A DNA stretch of 59,320 nt. It comes from SFWF01 sp045587065 (GTDB lineage Bacteria; Bacillota; Clostridia; Oscillospirales; Acutalibacteraceae). The position numbers were made by a program, and so were the translations under genes. Below are positions 1 through 8,223 of this stretch, in pieces. Numbering within the stretch: position 1 is the first letter of the stretch; the number at the start of each line of letters is the position of its first letter. Location of the stretch: the NCBI GenBank assembly GCA_045587065.1, contig JAZNBQ010000044.1, forward strand, positions 1-59,320. The letters are read 5' to 3'. Below the pieces are notes generated by a model. That model had not been told where the DNA came from, made no database searches, and worked only from the letters and a program-made list of their open reading frames with translations.

Positions 1-40
1 AAAAAAGAGAGCCAAGCCCTAAAGGGCTTACCTCTCTTTT
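1..40 (-). terminator. Intrinsic terminator of tRNA-Leu(CAA)
   Basis: Read on the minus strand, a two-part stem (outer AAAAGAGAG/CTCTCTTTT, inner AAGCCC/GGGCTT) is followed by a run of six T at the window edge. It directly follows the encoded CCA end of the tRNA. Confidence 0.8.
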
Positions 41-126
41 GGTGCCGGTGGTGGGACTCGAACCCACACGATGTTGCCACCAACGGATTTTGAGTCCGTC
101 ACGTCTGCCAATTCCATCACACCGGC
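40..126 (-). tRNA. tRNA-Leu (anticodon CAA)
   Basis: The 87-nt minus-strand gene folds as a class II tRNA. Its acceptor stem is a perfect 7 bp (GCCGGTG/CACCGGC), discriminator A, and CCA is encoded. The anticodon stem ACGGA/TCCGT encloses loop CTCAAAA, giving anticodon CAA (codon UUG). A long variable arm and a GTTCGAGTC-type T-loop are present. It lies divergent from the metallophosphoesterase gene. Confidence 0.96.
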
Positions 127-176
127 GAAGTACTTAATAATTATAATAAAAGTTATTCTAAAAATCAAGTCTTTTG

Positions 177-204
177 TTGACATTTTACTTCTTAGTGTTA
201 TACT
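177..204 (+). promoter_or_regulatory. Sigma-A promoter of the metallophosphoesterase gene
   Basis: A TTGACA -35 box (177-182) and TATACT -10 box (199-204) are separated by 16 bp. The coding start is 32 bp downstream, behind an AAGGAG ribosome binding site at 221-226. Confidence 0.75.
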
Positions 205-235
205 GAAAGCAGAAAACGGCAAGGAGATGTTGACA

Positions 236-1243
236 GTGGAAAAACTAACCGACAATATAGTTGAACTTAATCGCGATATGGAACCTTATATTGTTCAGGG
301 AACTGCATCCCGACCATGGCTTTTTAAACGCCAATACGAAGAAAAATTCAAGCCTATTCAGTTTGTTCATTTTTCAGACGTTCACAATGTGCTTGATTTG
401 TGGAACAGAACGGTTGAGTACATTAACTATTACAGCGAGTACATAAGTTTTGCTCTGCATACAGGAGATGCTTGCGGAGATTATCAGGAACTTTACACAG
501 ACTTTTATAACGAGGGAACAAAATGTGTGCGCCCAATTTACCCTTGCATAGGAAATCACGATACCGTTACTACTGAAAAGCATCTTCCTGCTTCAAAGGA
601 ATCCATATACAACCTTTTCTTCGCACCTGCAGGGGAAGAAGCTTTGGACGGAATCTTTATGGAGGGAGATTTCTCCACCACATACTATAAAGATTTTCCT
701 GAATCAAATTTAAGACTTATAGTTTTAGACCTATACAACGACATTAAACTTCAATGCGATTGGCTCAAAAAGGTTCTTGACGACGCAAAAGAAAAAGGCC
801 TTTGCGTTATTACATCTATGCACGAGCCAACCGATAAAATCCATAATACTTTTGATGTGACTTTCCATTCAAGAAATGATTATTCCGTTATTCAAGGTGT
901 TGCTAAACAAAAAGAGTTTGAGCCTGTTATTGCAGACTTCATAAAACAAGGCGGTATACACATCTGCAACCTTGCAGGTAATGAGCATCATGACCTTTTT
1001 GGGTTAACTGATGCAGGAATTTTAAACGTTGTTGTTCAGGCGGCAACTACCTGGGACGGCTTTACCGACGGCAAGAGAATAAAGGGAACTCGCACCTACG
1101 ACTGCTTTAACGTTGTTAGCGTAGATGCAAACGTTGGTCTTTTAAAAATTGCTCGAATCGGCAACAATATAGACCACTATTTCCGTAGCCAACGTTCTTT
1201 GTGTTACGATTACATAAATAAAAAAGTTATACACAACGATTAG
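236..1243 (+). CDS. Calcineurin-like metallophosphoesterase
   Basis: Predicted cytosolic metal-dependent phosphoesterase of 335 aa, substrate unknown. The family signature is visible in order: an FSDVH motif near residue 47 (D-x-H), TGDACGD (GD), IGNHDT (GNHD), a histidine in SMHEP, and GNEHHD where the family usually has GHxH. No signal peptide is seen. The frame stays open far upstream, into the tRNA region, but GTG at 236 is chosen because AAGGAG at 221-226 sits 9 bp before it and the promoter lies at 177-204; the ATG at 227 touches the ribosome binding site. The gene has its own promoter and a strong terminator, so it is probably monocistronic. Confidence 0.85.
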   Translation: MEKLTDNIVELNRDMEPYIVQGTASRPWLFKRQYEEKFKPIQFVHFSDVHNVLDLWNRTVEYINYYSEYISFALHTGDACGDYQELYTDFYNEGTKCVRPIYPCIGNHDTVTTEKHLPASKESIYNLFFAPAGEEALDGIFMEGDFSTTYYKDFPESNLRLIVLDLYNDIKLQCDWLKKVLDDAKEKGLCVITSMHEPTDKIHNTFDVTFHSRNDYSVIQGVAKQKEFEPVIADFIKQGGIHICNLAGNEHHDLFGLTDAGILNVVVQAATTWDGFTDGKRIKGTRTYDCFNVVSVDANVGLLKIARIGNNIDHYFRSQRSLCYDYINKKVIHND

Positions 1244-1251
1244 AAAAGAAA

Positions 1252-1282
1252 AACCCGAGAACTGTGAGTTCCCGGGTTTTTT
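1252..1282 (+). terminator. Terminator of the metallophosphoesterase gene
   Basis: The stem AACCCG-GAACT/AGTTC-CGGGTT with a GTG loop is followed by a T run, 9 bp after the stop codon. Confidence 0.9.
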
Positions 1283-1329
1283 GGTGCGAGTGTTTATAAC
1301 CAACCATAAGCGACGAGGAGAAAATTATA

Positions 1330-1367
1330 AAAAAGAAGAACCTCAGCACGCGAATTGCGTGTCGAGG
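1330..1367 (-). terminator. Terminator of tRNA-Leu(CAG)
   Basis: On the minus strand the hairpin CCTC-ACACGC/GCGTG-GAGG (1341-1367) is followed by a T-rich tail (TTCTTCTTTTTT), 9 bp after the tRNA CCA end. Confidence 0.75.
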
Positions 1368-1375
1368 CTCTCGAC

Positions 1376-1462
1376 TGGTGCGGATAACAGGAATCGAACC
1401 TGCATGAAGTTGCCTTCACTAGAACCTGAATCTAGCGCGTCTGCCAGTTCCGCCATATCCGC
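1376..1462 (-). tRNA. tRNA-Leu (anticodon CAG)
   Basis: An 87-nt class II tRNA on the minus strand. The acceptor stem is GCGGATA/TATCCGC with discriminator A and encoded CCA. The anticodon stem CTAGA/TCTAG encloses TTCAGGT, giving anticodon CAG (codon CUG). The variable arm and T-arm are intact. Confidence 0.96.
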
Positions 1463-1528
1463 ATATTAGTTTTCTTTAAGTGGTAAAATAAGCATACCCT
1501 TTTTAAAGAGATTTGTCAAGTAAAAGAC

Positions 1529-1556
1529 AAAAAAGCCCCATTAAAAGGGGCTTTTC
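1529..1556 (-). terminator. Terminator of the ceramidase-like gene
   Basis: The stem AAAAGCCCC/GGGGCTTTT followed by T residues on the minus strand lies immediately after the stop codon. The hairpin is U-tailed in both directions. Confidence 0.85.
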
Positions 1557-1557
1557 A

Positions 1558-2886
1558 TTATTTGTTTTCTTTGTAGAGAGTGTCAAGAACTTCGGTTGCG
1601 CCGTTAATAAGTATCTCGTCAGTGCCTTTTTTATATATTGCGGTAACTACTTCGTATCCGCCTTCGTCAAAAGCAGAAGAGGCGGGAAAATAACCCTCGT
1701 AACCGTTAGTGCAGCAAGAAGCAAAGGTCAGATCAAATTTTGAGGCAGCTTTACTGCGTATGCCAATTTCGGTAAATGGCTCCCCTGGGAATCCCACAAT
1801 AGCAAAATTTCCAATAGAAAGACCGCTAATATAAAGTTTGCTAGTATCAGGAAAGGAAGAAAGCTTTATTTTGTTGTTTGCTTCGTAAATGGTGGAAGCC
1901 GGAGCATAACCTTTGTTTTTTACGCATTCTTGTATTCTTTCTTCGGTCCAATATGCGGCAGTTTCCTTAGCTTTTTCCAACTCATCTGGAGTTTCTGCCT
2001 TGTTGTATGCAACTTCCACATATTTATTGTAGGTGCAAACAGGAACGTCTTTTATTTTTTTGGCCGTTGCACGAAGCCCCATGGCCACACCGGCAATTAC
2101 TCTGCCCATATGCTCTGCCATTTCGTAACGTTCAGGGTATCCTTCGTGAGCGTGCACATTAAAATGATTGGTATCGCCCTGCGGACCGTTTATGTACATA
2201 CAAAGAGAGTTTTCAACGGCAGCCTCATAGGTTTTGCGAACAAAGTGAGGGTAATCTGCAGAGTATTTTTCGCCCCACACAACGTCAGGATGCACCTGAA
2301 AATTGATAAGAGCAATTTCCGGAGCATTTTCGCGTTTAAAATTAACCAAGGCAACTCTTTTGTCCGCTTGACCCAGAGGATGGTCAATGTTTGGATTGTT
2401 TATGCCGGGGTTGGTTTTTACAGAACCGTCTTTCATTCTAAATCTACGAATAAAAGATATGTCAACAGGGGTATCGGCAGAATTTACGTACATTTGCGCA
2501 GGTTTTAAATCATCAATCGCCATTTTTGCAAGGCCAACAAGTTTGGCAAAAATAGATTCTGCGACTTTTTCATTCCAAGATTTTCTGTTTTTTGCGACGC
2601 CGGGGCCCTGGTGGGTGTGGGTGCAGGCAATGTAAACTGCATCCCGTGAAACGCCGATCTCTTTTTCAATGTTTTCTTTTATCTCCATGGCGCTTTCTTG
2701 ATTTATGCCAAGAAAGTCAAGACTAAAAATAACTGCAGTGGTGTCTCCGTCGCTTACTGCAACGGCGGTGGCAAGAATTGGGTCTAAAATACCTTCTGCA
2801 ATTCGCACGTTGGGGTAACCGGCAAAGTCTAGTCCGATCTGCGGAGTAACATCTATTCGAGCAAAACCTGCTTTTAGTTCTTTCAT
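1558..2886 (-). CDS. Neutral/alkaline ceramidase N-terminal domain-like protein
   Basis: A 442-aa protein resembling the N-terminal domain of neutral/alkaline non-lysosomal ceramidases, a metal-dependent amidase fold. Supporting motifs are the start KAGFARIDVTP, a CTHTHQGPG histidine-rich segment near residue 86, and INGPQGDTNHF. Bacterial members of this length are common in Clostridia and their substrate is usually unknown; ceramide hydrolysis is not implied. No signal peptide is visible, which argues for an intracellular role. The frame is open 23 codons further upstream, but ATG at 2886 has AAGGAGG six bases before it and the promoter at 2927-2955 would lie inside a longer version. It appears monocistronic. 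Confidence 0.8.
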   Translation of the reverse strand: MKELKAGFARIDVTPQIGLDFAGYPNVRIAEGILDPILATAVAVSDGDTTAVIFSLDFLGINQESAMEIKENIEKEIGVSRDAVYIACTHTHQGPGVAKNRKSWNEKVAESIFAKLVGLAKMAIDDLKPAQMYVNSADTPVDISFIRRFRMKDGSVKTNPGINNPNIDHPLGQADKRVALVNFKRENAPEIALINFQVHPDVVWGEKYSADYPHFVRKTYEAAVENSLCMYINGPQGDTNHFNVHAHEGYPERYEMAEHMGRVIAGVAMGLRATAKKIKDVPVCTYNKYVEVAYNKAETPDELEKAKETAAYWTEERIQECVKNKGYAPASTIYEANNKIKLSSFPDTSKLYISGLSIGNFAIVGFPGEPFTEIGIRSKAASKFDLTFASCCTNGYEGYFPASSAFDEGGYEVVTAIYKKGTDEILINGATEVLDTLYKENK

Positions 2887-2926
2887 ATGAATCCTCCTTA
2901 AAACAAAAAAATTACTGTTGACAGAC

Positions 2927-2955
2927 ATTATAGCAACTAAGAGAAAAAAAGTCAA
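2927..2955 (-). promoter_or_regulatory. Sigma-A promoter of the ceramidase-like gene
   Basis: On the minus strand a TTGACT -35 box (2955-2950) and TATAAT -10 box (2932-2927) have a 17-bp spacer, ending about 40 bp before the chosen start codon. Confidence 0.8.
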
Positions 2956-3013
2956 TAGTTTTCGGGGTTAAGTATTTAAAATTTTGCATAGTAATTTAAA
3001 AGGGGTGAAAGCT

Positions 3014-4528
3014 TTGAGAAAATCCAAGGTGATATTCATAAAAAACGCCATAATTTTAACCCTTACAGGCCTTTGCATTCGTTTTATAGGGGTCTTTTTT
3101 AAGGTGTGGTTAGCGGCGGCGGTGGGTGCCGAGGGAATTGGCCTTTACAGTCAGGTTTTTTCGGTTTACGTACTGGTTTCCACCTTTGCCACCTCAGGCC
3201 TTGGAATAGCCGTAACGCGACTTGTTTCCGACGAGATTGTTTTAGGTTCTAGAAAGGGTGTTGAAAAGATATTGCGACGGTGTATTGCCGCAAGTCTTTT
3301 TGTGGCTTTTGTTTCGGCGGCGGTGGTGTTTTTTGGAGCAGATTTTATAGCTACTGCTCTTATTTTGGACTCTCGCGCCGCTCCGTCCTTAAAGATTCTG
3401 TCTTTTTCTCTTCCCTTTATGGCGGTATCGGCCTGTGTTAAGGGATATTTTATCGCCCGAAAGAAAACGGCGCCCTCTTCCTCGGCGCAGATAATAGAAC
3501 AGATAATCAGAATAGCAATTATAGTTTTTCTTATAAAATCAAGGGCGGACAAAGGCCTTGCCCAGACCTGCAAGGCGGTGCTTTTGGGAGACGCCATAGC
3601 CGAGATTTGCTCTTGCTTTTACGTGTATTTGCTCTATCTTTTTGACCGAAAAAAATTAGATGGTTTGACCGGCAGAAAACGTCCTGATTTCAGCATTTTA
3701 AGAAAGCTTGGACATATCGCGTTGCCTATTGCGTCAGGTCGATATTTAAACTCGCTTTTAAGGACGACGGAAAATATTTTAGTGCCTAGAAATCTGAAAA
3801 AATCAGGTCTTAACTCTACCGACGCTCTATCTAAATTCGGTATGATAAAAGGAATGGTTTTGCCTCTTGTGTTTTTTCCTGCATCCTTTCTTAATGCTTT
3901 GGCAACTCTTCTTATACCGGAAATGAGCGAGGCTGCCGCCTCAGGCAAGGAGTATAAGATAAAATATGCGGTGGAAAAGTGCATACATATTACGCTTATT
4001 TTTTCTATTCCTTTTGCCCCTCTTTTCTTTTTTTCTTCTTCTCAACTGGGGGTTACGGTTTACGGTGACGTACAGGTTGGAAACATGATTAAAGCACTTG
4101 CTCCCATTGTTCCTTTAATGTATCTTGACTCTATTTCAGACGGACTTTTAAAGGGGCTTGACCAACAGGTTACAACCTTTAGAAATTCTATTTTTGATTC
4201 GTTGGGAAGACTTATTTTAATATTGGCAATTTTGCCTTTCTCAGGCCTTAGAGGTTTTATTTTTGTTATGTATATCAGCAACATTTACACCTGTTTTGCC
4301 AATCTATACAGGCTGATTAAGGTTTCAAAAGCCAAAATAAAGCCTTTTAAATGGGCTGTTTTACCGCTGATTTCTTCGGGAGTTTTTGCATATTTTATTA
4401 ATGGAATTTTAAGCTTTTTCAGTCTGCCTGATATTGTTTTTATAGCCTTAATGTGCATTTTTGTCCTCTTTTTTTATGCCGCTTTTTGTTTCTCAACTCG
4501 TTGTGTTTCTGCACAAGATTTCAGATGA
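3014..4528 (+). CDS. SpoVB/MurJ-like MOP-superfamily flippase
   Basis: A polytopic membrane protein of 504 aa. Around 12-14 hydrophobic segments run through the whole protein, with the N-terminus (AIILTLTGLCIRFIGVFFKVW) and the LYSQVFSVYVLVSTFATSGLG region typical of SpoVB-type polysaccharide/lipid flippases in the MATE/MOP superfamily. Such proteins move undecaprenyl-linked precursors across the membrane, SpoVB itself during spore cortex synthesis. Start chosen at TTG 3014: AGGGGTGA at 3001-3008 is correctly placed, and no ATG fits. It precedes the exopolysaccharide promoter, so it is a separate transcription unit, although its function could be related. Whether it is the sporulation protein or a generic exporter cannot be decided here. 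Confidence 0.8.
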   Translation: MRKSKVIFIKNAIILTLTGLCIRFIGVFFKVWLAAAVGAEGIGLYSQVFSVYVLVSTFATSGLGIAVTRLVSDEIVLGSRKGVEKILRRCIAASLFVAFVSAAVVFFGADFIATALILDSRAAPSLKILSFSLPFMAVSACVKGYFIARKKTAPSSSAQIIEQIIRIAIIVFLIKSRADKGLAQTCKAVLLGDAIAEICSCFYVYLLYLFDRKKLDGLTGRKRPDFSILRKLGHIALPIASGRYLNSLLRTTENILVPRNLKKSGLNSTDALSKFGMIKGMVLPLVFFPASFLNALATLLIPEMSEAAASGKEYKIKYAVEKCIHITLIFSIPFAPLFFFSSSQLGVTVYGDVQVGNMIKALAPIVPLMYLDSISDGLLKGLDQQVTTFRNSIFDSLGRLILILAILPFSGLRGFIFVMYISNIYTCFANLYRLIKVSKAKIKPFKWAVLPLISSGVFAYFINGILSFFSLPDIVFIALMCIFVLFFYAAFCFSTRCVSAQDFR

Positions 4529-4549
4529 AAGTTGCTATATTTATATACA

Positions 4550-4578
4550 TTGACAACAAAATATAGCTATGATATAAT
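4550..4578 (+). promoter_or_regulatory. Consensus sigma-A promoter of the exopolysaccharide cluster
   Basis: A perfect TTGACA (4550-4555) and perfect TATAAT (4573-4578) are separated by exactly 17 bp. It is the only such site found before the long plus-strand polysaccharide gene run. It predicts a transcript start near 4585 and an untranslated leader of about 135 nt. Confidence 0.9.
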
Positions 4579-4584
4579 AAATTG

Positions 4585-4718
4585 AATATATATATGTAAA
4601 AAATGGGGTAAAATTGTTTAAAATGTCGAAAAAAATCGGCTTTTAGACGATGTTTTCCTCGCACCCTTAATCAGATAAACCGGAATCCCCAATATTGAAG
4701 ATTTTTGTGAGGTAAGGT
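4585..4718 (+). other. Long untranslated leader of the exopolysaccharide operon
   Basis: About 134 nt separate the predicted transcript start from the first gene. TGGGGT (near 4603) can pair with ATCCCCA (near 4686), and a smaller GTCGA/TCGGC-type pairing lies between, so the leader may be folded. It matches no riboswitch class I know. No intrinsic terminator is seen in it. Confidence 0.35.
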
Positions 4719-5360
4719 ATGTACAAGAAGTTCTTGAAAAGGTTGTTTGACATTCTGCTATCGGTTATCGGTTTAACTCTTTGCATTGTGCCTATGGCGA
4801 TAATTGCTCTTGCAGTTAAACTTGATTCTCCGGGTACTGTTCTTTTCAAACAGAAACGAATCGGCTACAAAGGAAAAGTTTTTGAAATGTGGAAGTTCAG
4901 GACAATGTGTGTCGGTGCAGAGCAGATGGGAAGCGGAGTATATTCAGAAAAAGGCGATCCACGTGTTACTCGCATAGGAAAGATCCTGCGTATGACAAGT
5001 CTAGATGAGCTGCCTCAGTTTTTTAATACTTTAACCGGAAAAACAAGCTTTATTGGACCGCGAGCACCTCTTACATACCATCCTTGGCCTTACGAAGAGT
5101 ACACCGAGGAACAAAAGCATATGTTTGACGTTCGTCCGGGAATTACCGGATGGGCTCAGGTAAACGGCAGAAAGATGGTAGAATGGAACAGGCGAATTGA
5201 ACTAAACAACTGGTACGTTGACAACCTGTCTTTGTGGTTGGATTTGAAAATTTTATTCCTCACGGTTGGCAAGGTTCTTTCAAGCAAGGACAACGAAAAC
5301 CAAGGAGCTACCGTAGTAACGACAGGTGTTGAAAAAGAGAAAGAGGCGGTGAAAAACTAA
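4719..5360 (+). CDS. Initiating undecaprenyl-phosphate sugar-phosphate transferase
   Basis: Membrane enzyme that transfers a sugar-1-phosphate from a UDP-sugar to undecaprenyl phosphate, the first step of repeat-unit assembly. The 213-aa protein is the short, single-hairpin class of the bacterial sugar transferase family (PF02397). An N-terminal membrane segment (LFDILLSVIGLTLCIVPMAI, about residues 9-28) precedes the family core: KQKRIGYKGKVFEMWKFRTM, DPRVTRIGKILRMTSLDELPQ (DE catalytic region), SFIGPRAP, and RPGITGWAQVNGR. It is the first gene behind the consensus promoter, and its stop codon abuts the next ATG. Sugar specificity cannot be read; FucNAc, QuiNAc, GlcNAc or Gal are all possible in this context. 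Confidence 0.93.
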   Translation: MYKKFLKRLFDILLSVIGLTLCIVPMAIIALAVKLDSPGTVLFKQKRIGYKGKVFEMWKFRTMCVGAEQMGSGVYSEKGDPRVTRIGKILRMTSLDELPQFFNTLTGKTSFIGPRAPLTYHPWPYEEYTEEQKHMFDVRPGITGWAQVNGRKMVEWNRRIELNNWYVDNLSLWLDLKILFLTVGKVLSSKDNENQGATVVTTGVEKEKEAVKN

Positions 5361-6200
5361 ATGGCATTAAAACTTATGTACATAACAAACAATCCTGACG
5401 TTGCTTTGATTGCTGAAAAGGCCGGAGTAGACAGAATCTTTATTGATTTGGAACATGTCGGCAAGGGTTTTCGTCAGGGTGGTATGGATACTGTACAGAA
5501 TCACCACACGTCTCGCGATGTTAGAAAAATAAAAAAAGTGTTGACAAAATCAAAGGTTATGGTGCGTGTTAACCCAATTCATGATATAAACATCGAAAAG
5601 AAATACAAGGGTACCGAGCTTGAAGTTGCCTCGGTAATTCGTGCAGGTGCAGATATAGTTATGTTGCCATATTTTAAAACTGCTGATGAAGTTCGCCGTT
5701 TTATAAAGGCTGTAAAAGGCAAAGCAAAAACACTGCTCCTTTTTGAAACACCTGAAGCAATTAAGAACATTGATGAAATTCTTGAAATTGAAGGAATTGA
5801 CGAGGTGTTTATCGGACTTAACGACTTAAGTCTGGGTTACGGACAGAAGTTTATGTTTAAACCTTTGGCTGACGGAACTGTAGATAAAATTATTGAAAAG
5901 TTTAAAGCCAAAAAATTACCTTACGGTTTTGGAGGCGTTGCCTCCCTTGGCCGTGGCGCGTTACCGGGAGAAAAGGTTATTGCTGAACACTACCGTTTAG
6001 GCTCAACCTGTGTAATTCTTTCCCGTAGTTTTTGCAATACGAGTTTGATTGATAATATAGACGTCATCAATATGACTTTTAAAAACGGTATTAAAGAAAT
6101 CAGAGAATTTGAAAGATACTGCCAAAAACAAGATGAGGATTTCTTTAAAAGCAACAGAAGGTCTGTTAAGAAAATTGTAGATAAAATTTGTCAAGGATAA
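5361..6200 (+). CDS. HpcH/HpaI-family aldolase
   Basis: A 279-aa TIM-barrel protein of the HpcH/HpaI aldolase/citrate-lyase family, which cleaves or forms C-C bonds between pyruvate-type enolates and aldehydes or CoA esters using a divalent metal. The N-terminus DRIFIDLEHVG, the metal-ligand region LLFETPEAI (Glu) and VFIGLNDLS (Asp) fit the family. ATG follows the previous stop with no gap, and the next gene begins 3 bp after its end, so it is translationally tied to the exopolysaccharide operon. Such an enzyme is unusual in capsule clusters; with the adjacent dehydrogenase it may make or modify a hydroxy-acid substituent. Substrate unknown. Confidence 0.82.
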   Translation: MALKLMYITNNPDVALIAEKAGVDRIFIDLEHVGKGFRQGGMDTVQNHHTSRDVRKIKKVLTKSKVMVRVNPIHDINIEKKYKGTELEVASVIRAGADIVMLPYFKTADEVRRFIKAVKGKAKTLLLFETPEAIKNIDEILEIEGIDEVFIGLNDLSLGYGQKFMFKPLADGTVDKIIEKFKAKKLPYGFGGVASLGRGALPGEKVIAEHYRLGSTCVILSRSFCNTSLIDNIDVINMTFKNGIKEIREFERYCQKQDEDFFKSNRRSVKKIVDKICQG

Positions 6201-6203
6201 ATT

Positions 6204-7106
6204 ATGAACTTACTTATTACAGGTGCATTTAGTTGCACAGAGCAACAGCTTGATAGTATAAAAGCGCTTGGCCACAATATTGTTTTCTTGCAACAGGAAA
6301 AAGACCAGCTTCCTTGTGACTATTCTTGGGTAGAAGGTATTATCGGAAATGGTATTTTTCTTTATCACCCTATAGAAAAGTTTTCTTCTCTTAAATTCAT
6401 TCAGCTTACTTCTGCCGGCTTTGACAGAGTGCCAATGGAGTACGTTAGAGAAAAAGGAATAAAAATTTTTAATGCCCGTGGCGTTTATAGCGTACCTATG
6501 GCAGAATATGCCGTGGCAGGAGTATTAAGTCTTTACAAAAAACTGGAGTTTTTCTTTGGCAACCAAAAACAGCACAAGTGGGAAAAACACCGCGGTGTTA
6601 TGGAGCTTTTTGGTAAAACCGTTCTAATAGTTGGAGCAGGAAACGTAGGCAGTGAATGTGCAAAACGTTTTTCTGCCTTTGGATGTAAGGTTTACGGAGC
6701 CGATATAGTTCCTGTAGAAAACGAAAATTTCATAAAAGTCTTTTCCATATCGGAATTGGACACGGCTTTGAAAACCGCAGACGTGGTTGTTTTAACCTTG
6801 CCTTTAACCAAGGAGACAAAAGGCCTTTTTAATAAATCAAAATTCGACCTTATGAAAAAGGGCGCGGTATTTGTAAATATTGCGCGAGGCGCAATTGCAG
6901 ATACAAATGATTTAACTCGCGCCTTAACTAAAAACCTCGGCGGAGCCGTTTTGGACGTTTTCGAAACCGAGCCTTTGGAAGAAAACAGCCTTTTATGGGA
7001 TATGGAAAATGTTATTATAACTCCTCACAACAGCTTTGTGGGAGAGGGAAATAAAAAGAGACTCTTTGACGTGGTAGTTTCTAATATTAAAAATCTAAAG
7101 GGGTAG
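6204..7106 (+). CDS. D-isomer-specific 2-hydroxyacid dehydrogenase
   Basis: A 300-aa NAD(P)-dependent reductase/dehydrogenase interconverting 2-keto and 2-hydroxy acids. The Rossmann motif VLIVGAGNVGSE lies near residue 139. The catalytic set is visible: Arg in NIARGAI, Glu in DVFETEPL, and His in TPHNS. Length and domain order fit the family (about 310-330 aa). It directly follows the aldolase gene with a 3-bp gap. The pair could convert an aldehyde plus pyruvate to a 4-hydroxy-2-keto acid and then reduce it. The actual substrate is not deducible. Confidence 0.87.
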   Translation: MNLLITGAFSCTEQQLDSIKALGHNIVFLQQEKDQLPCDYSWVEGIIGNGIFLYHPIEKFSSLKFIQLTSAGFDRVPMEYVREKGIKIFNARGVYSVPMAEYAVAGVLSLYKKLEFFFGNQKQHKWEKHRGVMELFGKTVLIVGAGNVGSECAKRFSAFGCKVYGADIVPVENENFIKVFSISELDTALKTADVVVLTLPLTKETKGLFNKSKFDLMKKGAVFVNIARGAIADTNDLTRALTKNLGGAVLDVFETEPLEENSLLWDMENVIITPHNSFVGEGNKKRLFDVVVSNIKNLKG

Positions 7107-7111
7107 ATTAC

Positions 7112-8218
7112 TTGAAATTTATTCTGGTATCTCCTAAAAACCGCACGGCATATAATTTCAGAGGAGATTTGATAAAAAAGATAATCTCTTGCGGTTACCA
7201 GGTTGTTGTAACAGGGCCAAATAGGGACAACGTAGAAAAAATAGAAGAGCTTGGCGCTCGTTTTGTAGAAATTCCCATGAACAAAAACGGCGTTAACCCT
7301 GTTCACGACATAAAATATCTTTTGGCTCTTAAAAAACTTTTTAAAAAAGAAAAGCCTGACGTTACTTTAGGTTACACAAGCAAACCTGTAATTTATGGAT
7401 CTATTGCCGCAAGACTTGCCAAGGTTCCTCATATTGCGGCTATGGTAACAGGTGCAGGGTATGCTTTTACTGCCAAAAGCGTTAAAGCAAAGGCTATAAA
7501 ATTCATTATGTCCTGCCTTTATAAAACAGCTTTTCTTTGTGCGAAGATTGTTATCTTCCAAAATGGTGATGACAAAGAGCAATTTATAAAAGAAAAACTC
7601 GTAAAAGGAAGCAAAACCGTAGTTGTAAACGGCTCAGGAGTTAATACGGAGAAATTTGCCGTTTCCCCATTTCCTGAAAGGACAACCTTTTTTATGCTTT
7701 CTCGCGTTATGTACTCAAAAGGAATTAGGGAGTATCTTAAAGCCTGTGAAATTGTTAAAGAAAAGCACCCTGAAGTCAGATGTATGCTTCTAGGTGCTTG
7801 TGAGGGGATTCAGGATTCTCTTTCCCCAGAAGAGTTAAAAACATATATAGACAGAGGTGTAATCGAGCATTTTGGGGAAACCGATACGGTTGCAGATTAC
7901 TATAAACAGTGTTCGGTATACGTACTGCCTTCTTACAGAGAAGGAACACCACGAACGGTTCTTGAAGCAATGGCTATGGGACGCCCAATAATCACTACCA
8001 ATGCGCCGGGTTGCAGAGAAACGGTAATAGATGGCAAAACCGGATTTTTAGTTCCTGTAAAAGATGCCGAGGCAGTTGCAGAAAAGATGCTTGAGTTTAT
8101 AAATAATCCTGAACTTATTGAAACAATGGGCAAGGAAAGTCTTGCGTATTGTGTAGAAAAATTTGACGTAAACAAAGTAAATAAAGATATGTGTAAATAT
8201 CTGAAAATAAAGGAGTAA
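7112..8218 (+). CDS. Family 4-type glycosyltransferase
   Basis: A GT-B fold glycosyltransferase of 368 aa, expected to add one sugar to the lipid-linked repeat unit on the cytosolic membrane face. The N-terminal domain includes HIAAMVTGAGYAF, typical of the WbpT/CapM-type group. The C-terminal domain carries FMLSRVMYSKGIREY and the EX7E-type donor motif in SYREGTPRTVLEAMAMGRPI. It begins with TTG, preceded by AAAGGGG. It is 5 bp downstream of the dehydrogenase and 5 bp upstream of the nucleotide-sugar dehydrogenase gene. Donor and acceptor are unknown. Confidence 0.88.
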   Translation: MKFILVSPKNRTAYNFRGDLIKKIISCGYQVVVTGPNRDNVEKIEELGARFVEIPMNKNGVNPVHDIKYLLALKKLFKKEKPDVTLGYTSKPVIYGSIAARLAKVPHIAAMVTGAGYAFTAKSVKAKAIKFIMSCLYKTAFLCAKIVIFQNGDDKEQFIKEKLVKGSKTVVVNGSGVNTEKFAVSPFPERTTFFMLSRVMYSKGIREYLKACEIVKEKHPEVRCMLLGACEGIQDSLSPEELKTYIDRGVIEHFGETDTVADYYKQCSVYVLPSYREGTPRTVLEAMAMGRPIITTNAPGCRETVIDGKTGFLVPVKDAEAVAEKMLEFINNPELIETMGKESLAYCVEKFDVNKVNKDMCKYLKIKE

Positions 8219-8223
8219 TAAGT

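Noticed and set aside
71..235. Upstream extension of the metallophosphoesterase frame
   Set aside because: It would overlap the tRNA-Leu gene and contain the promoter; the ribosome binding site supports GTG 236.
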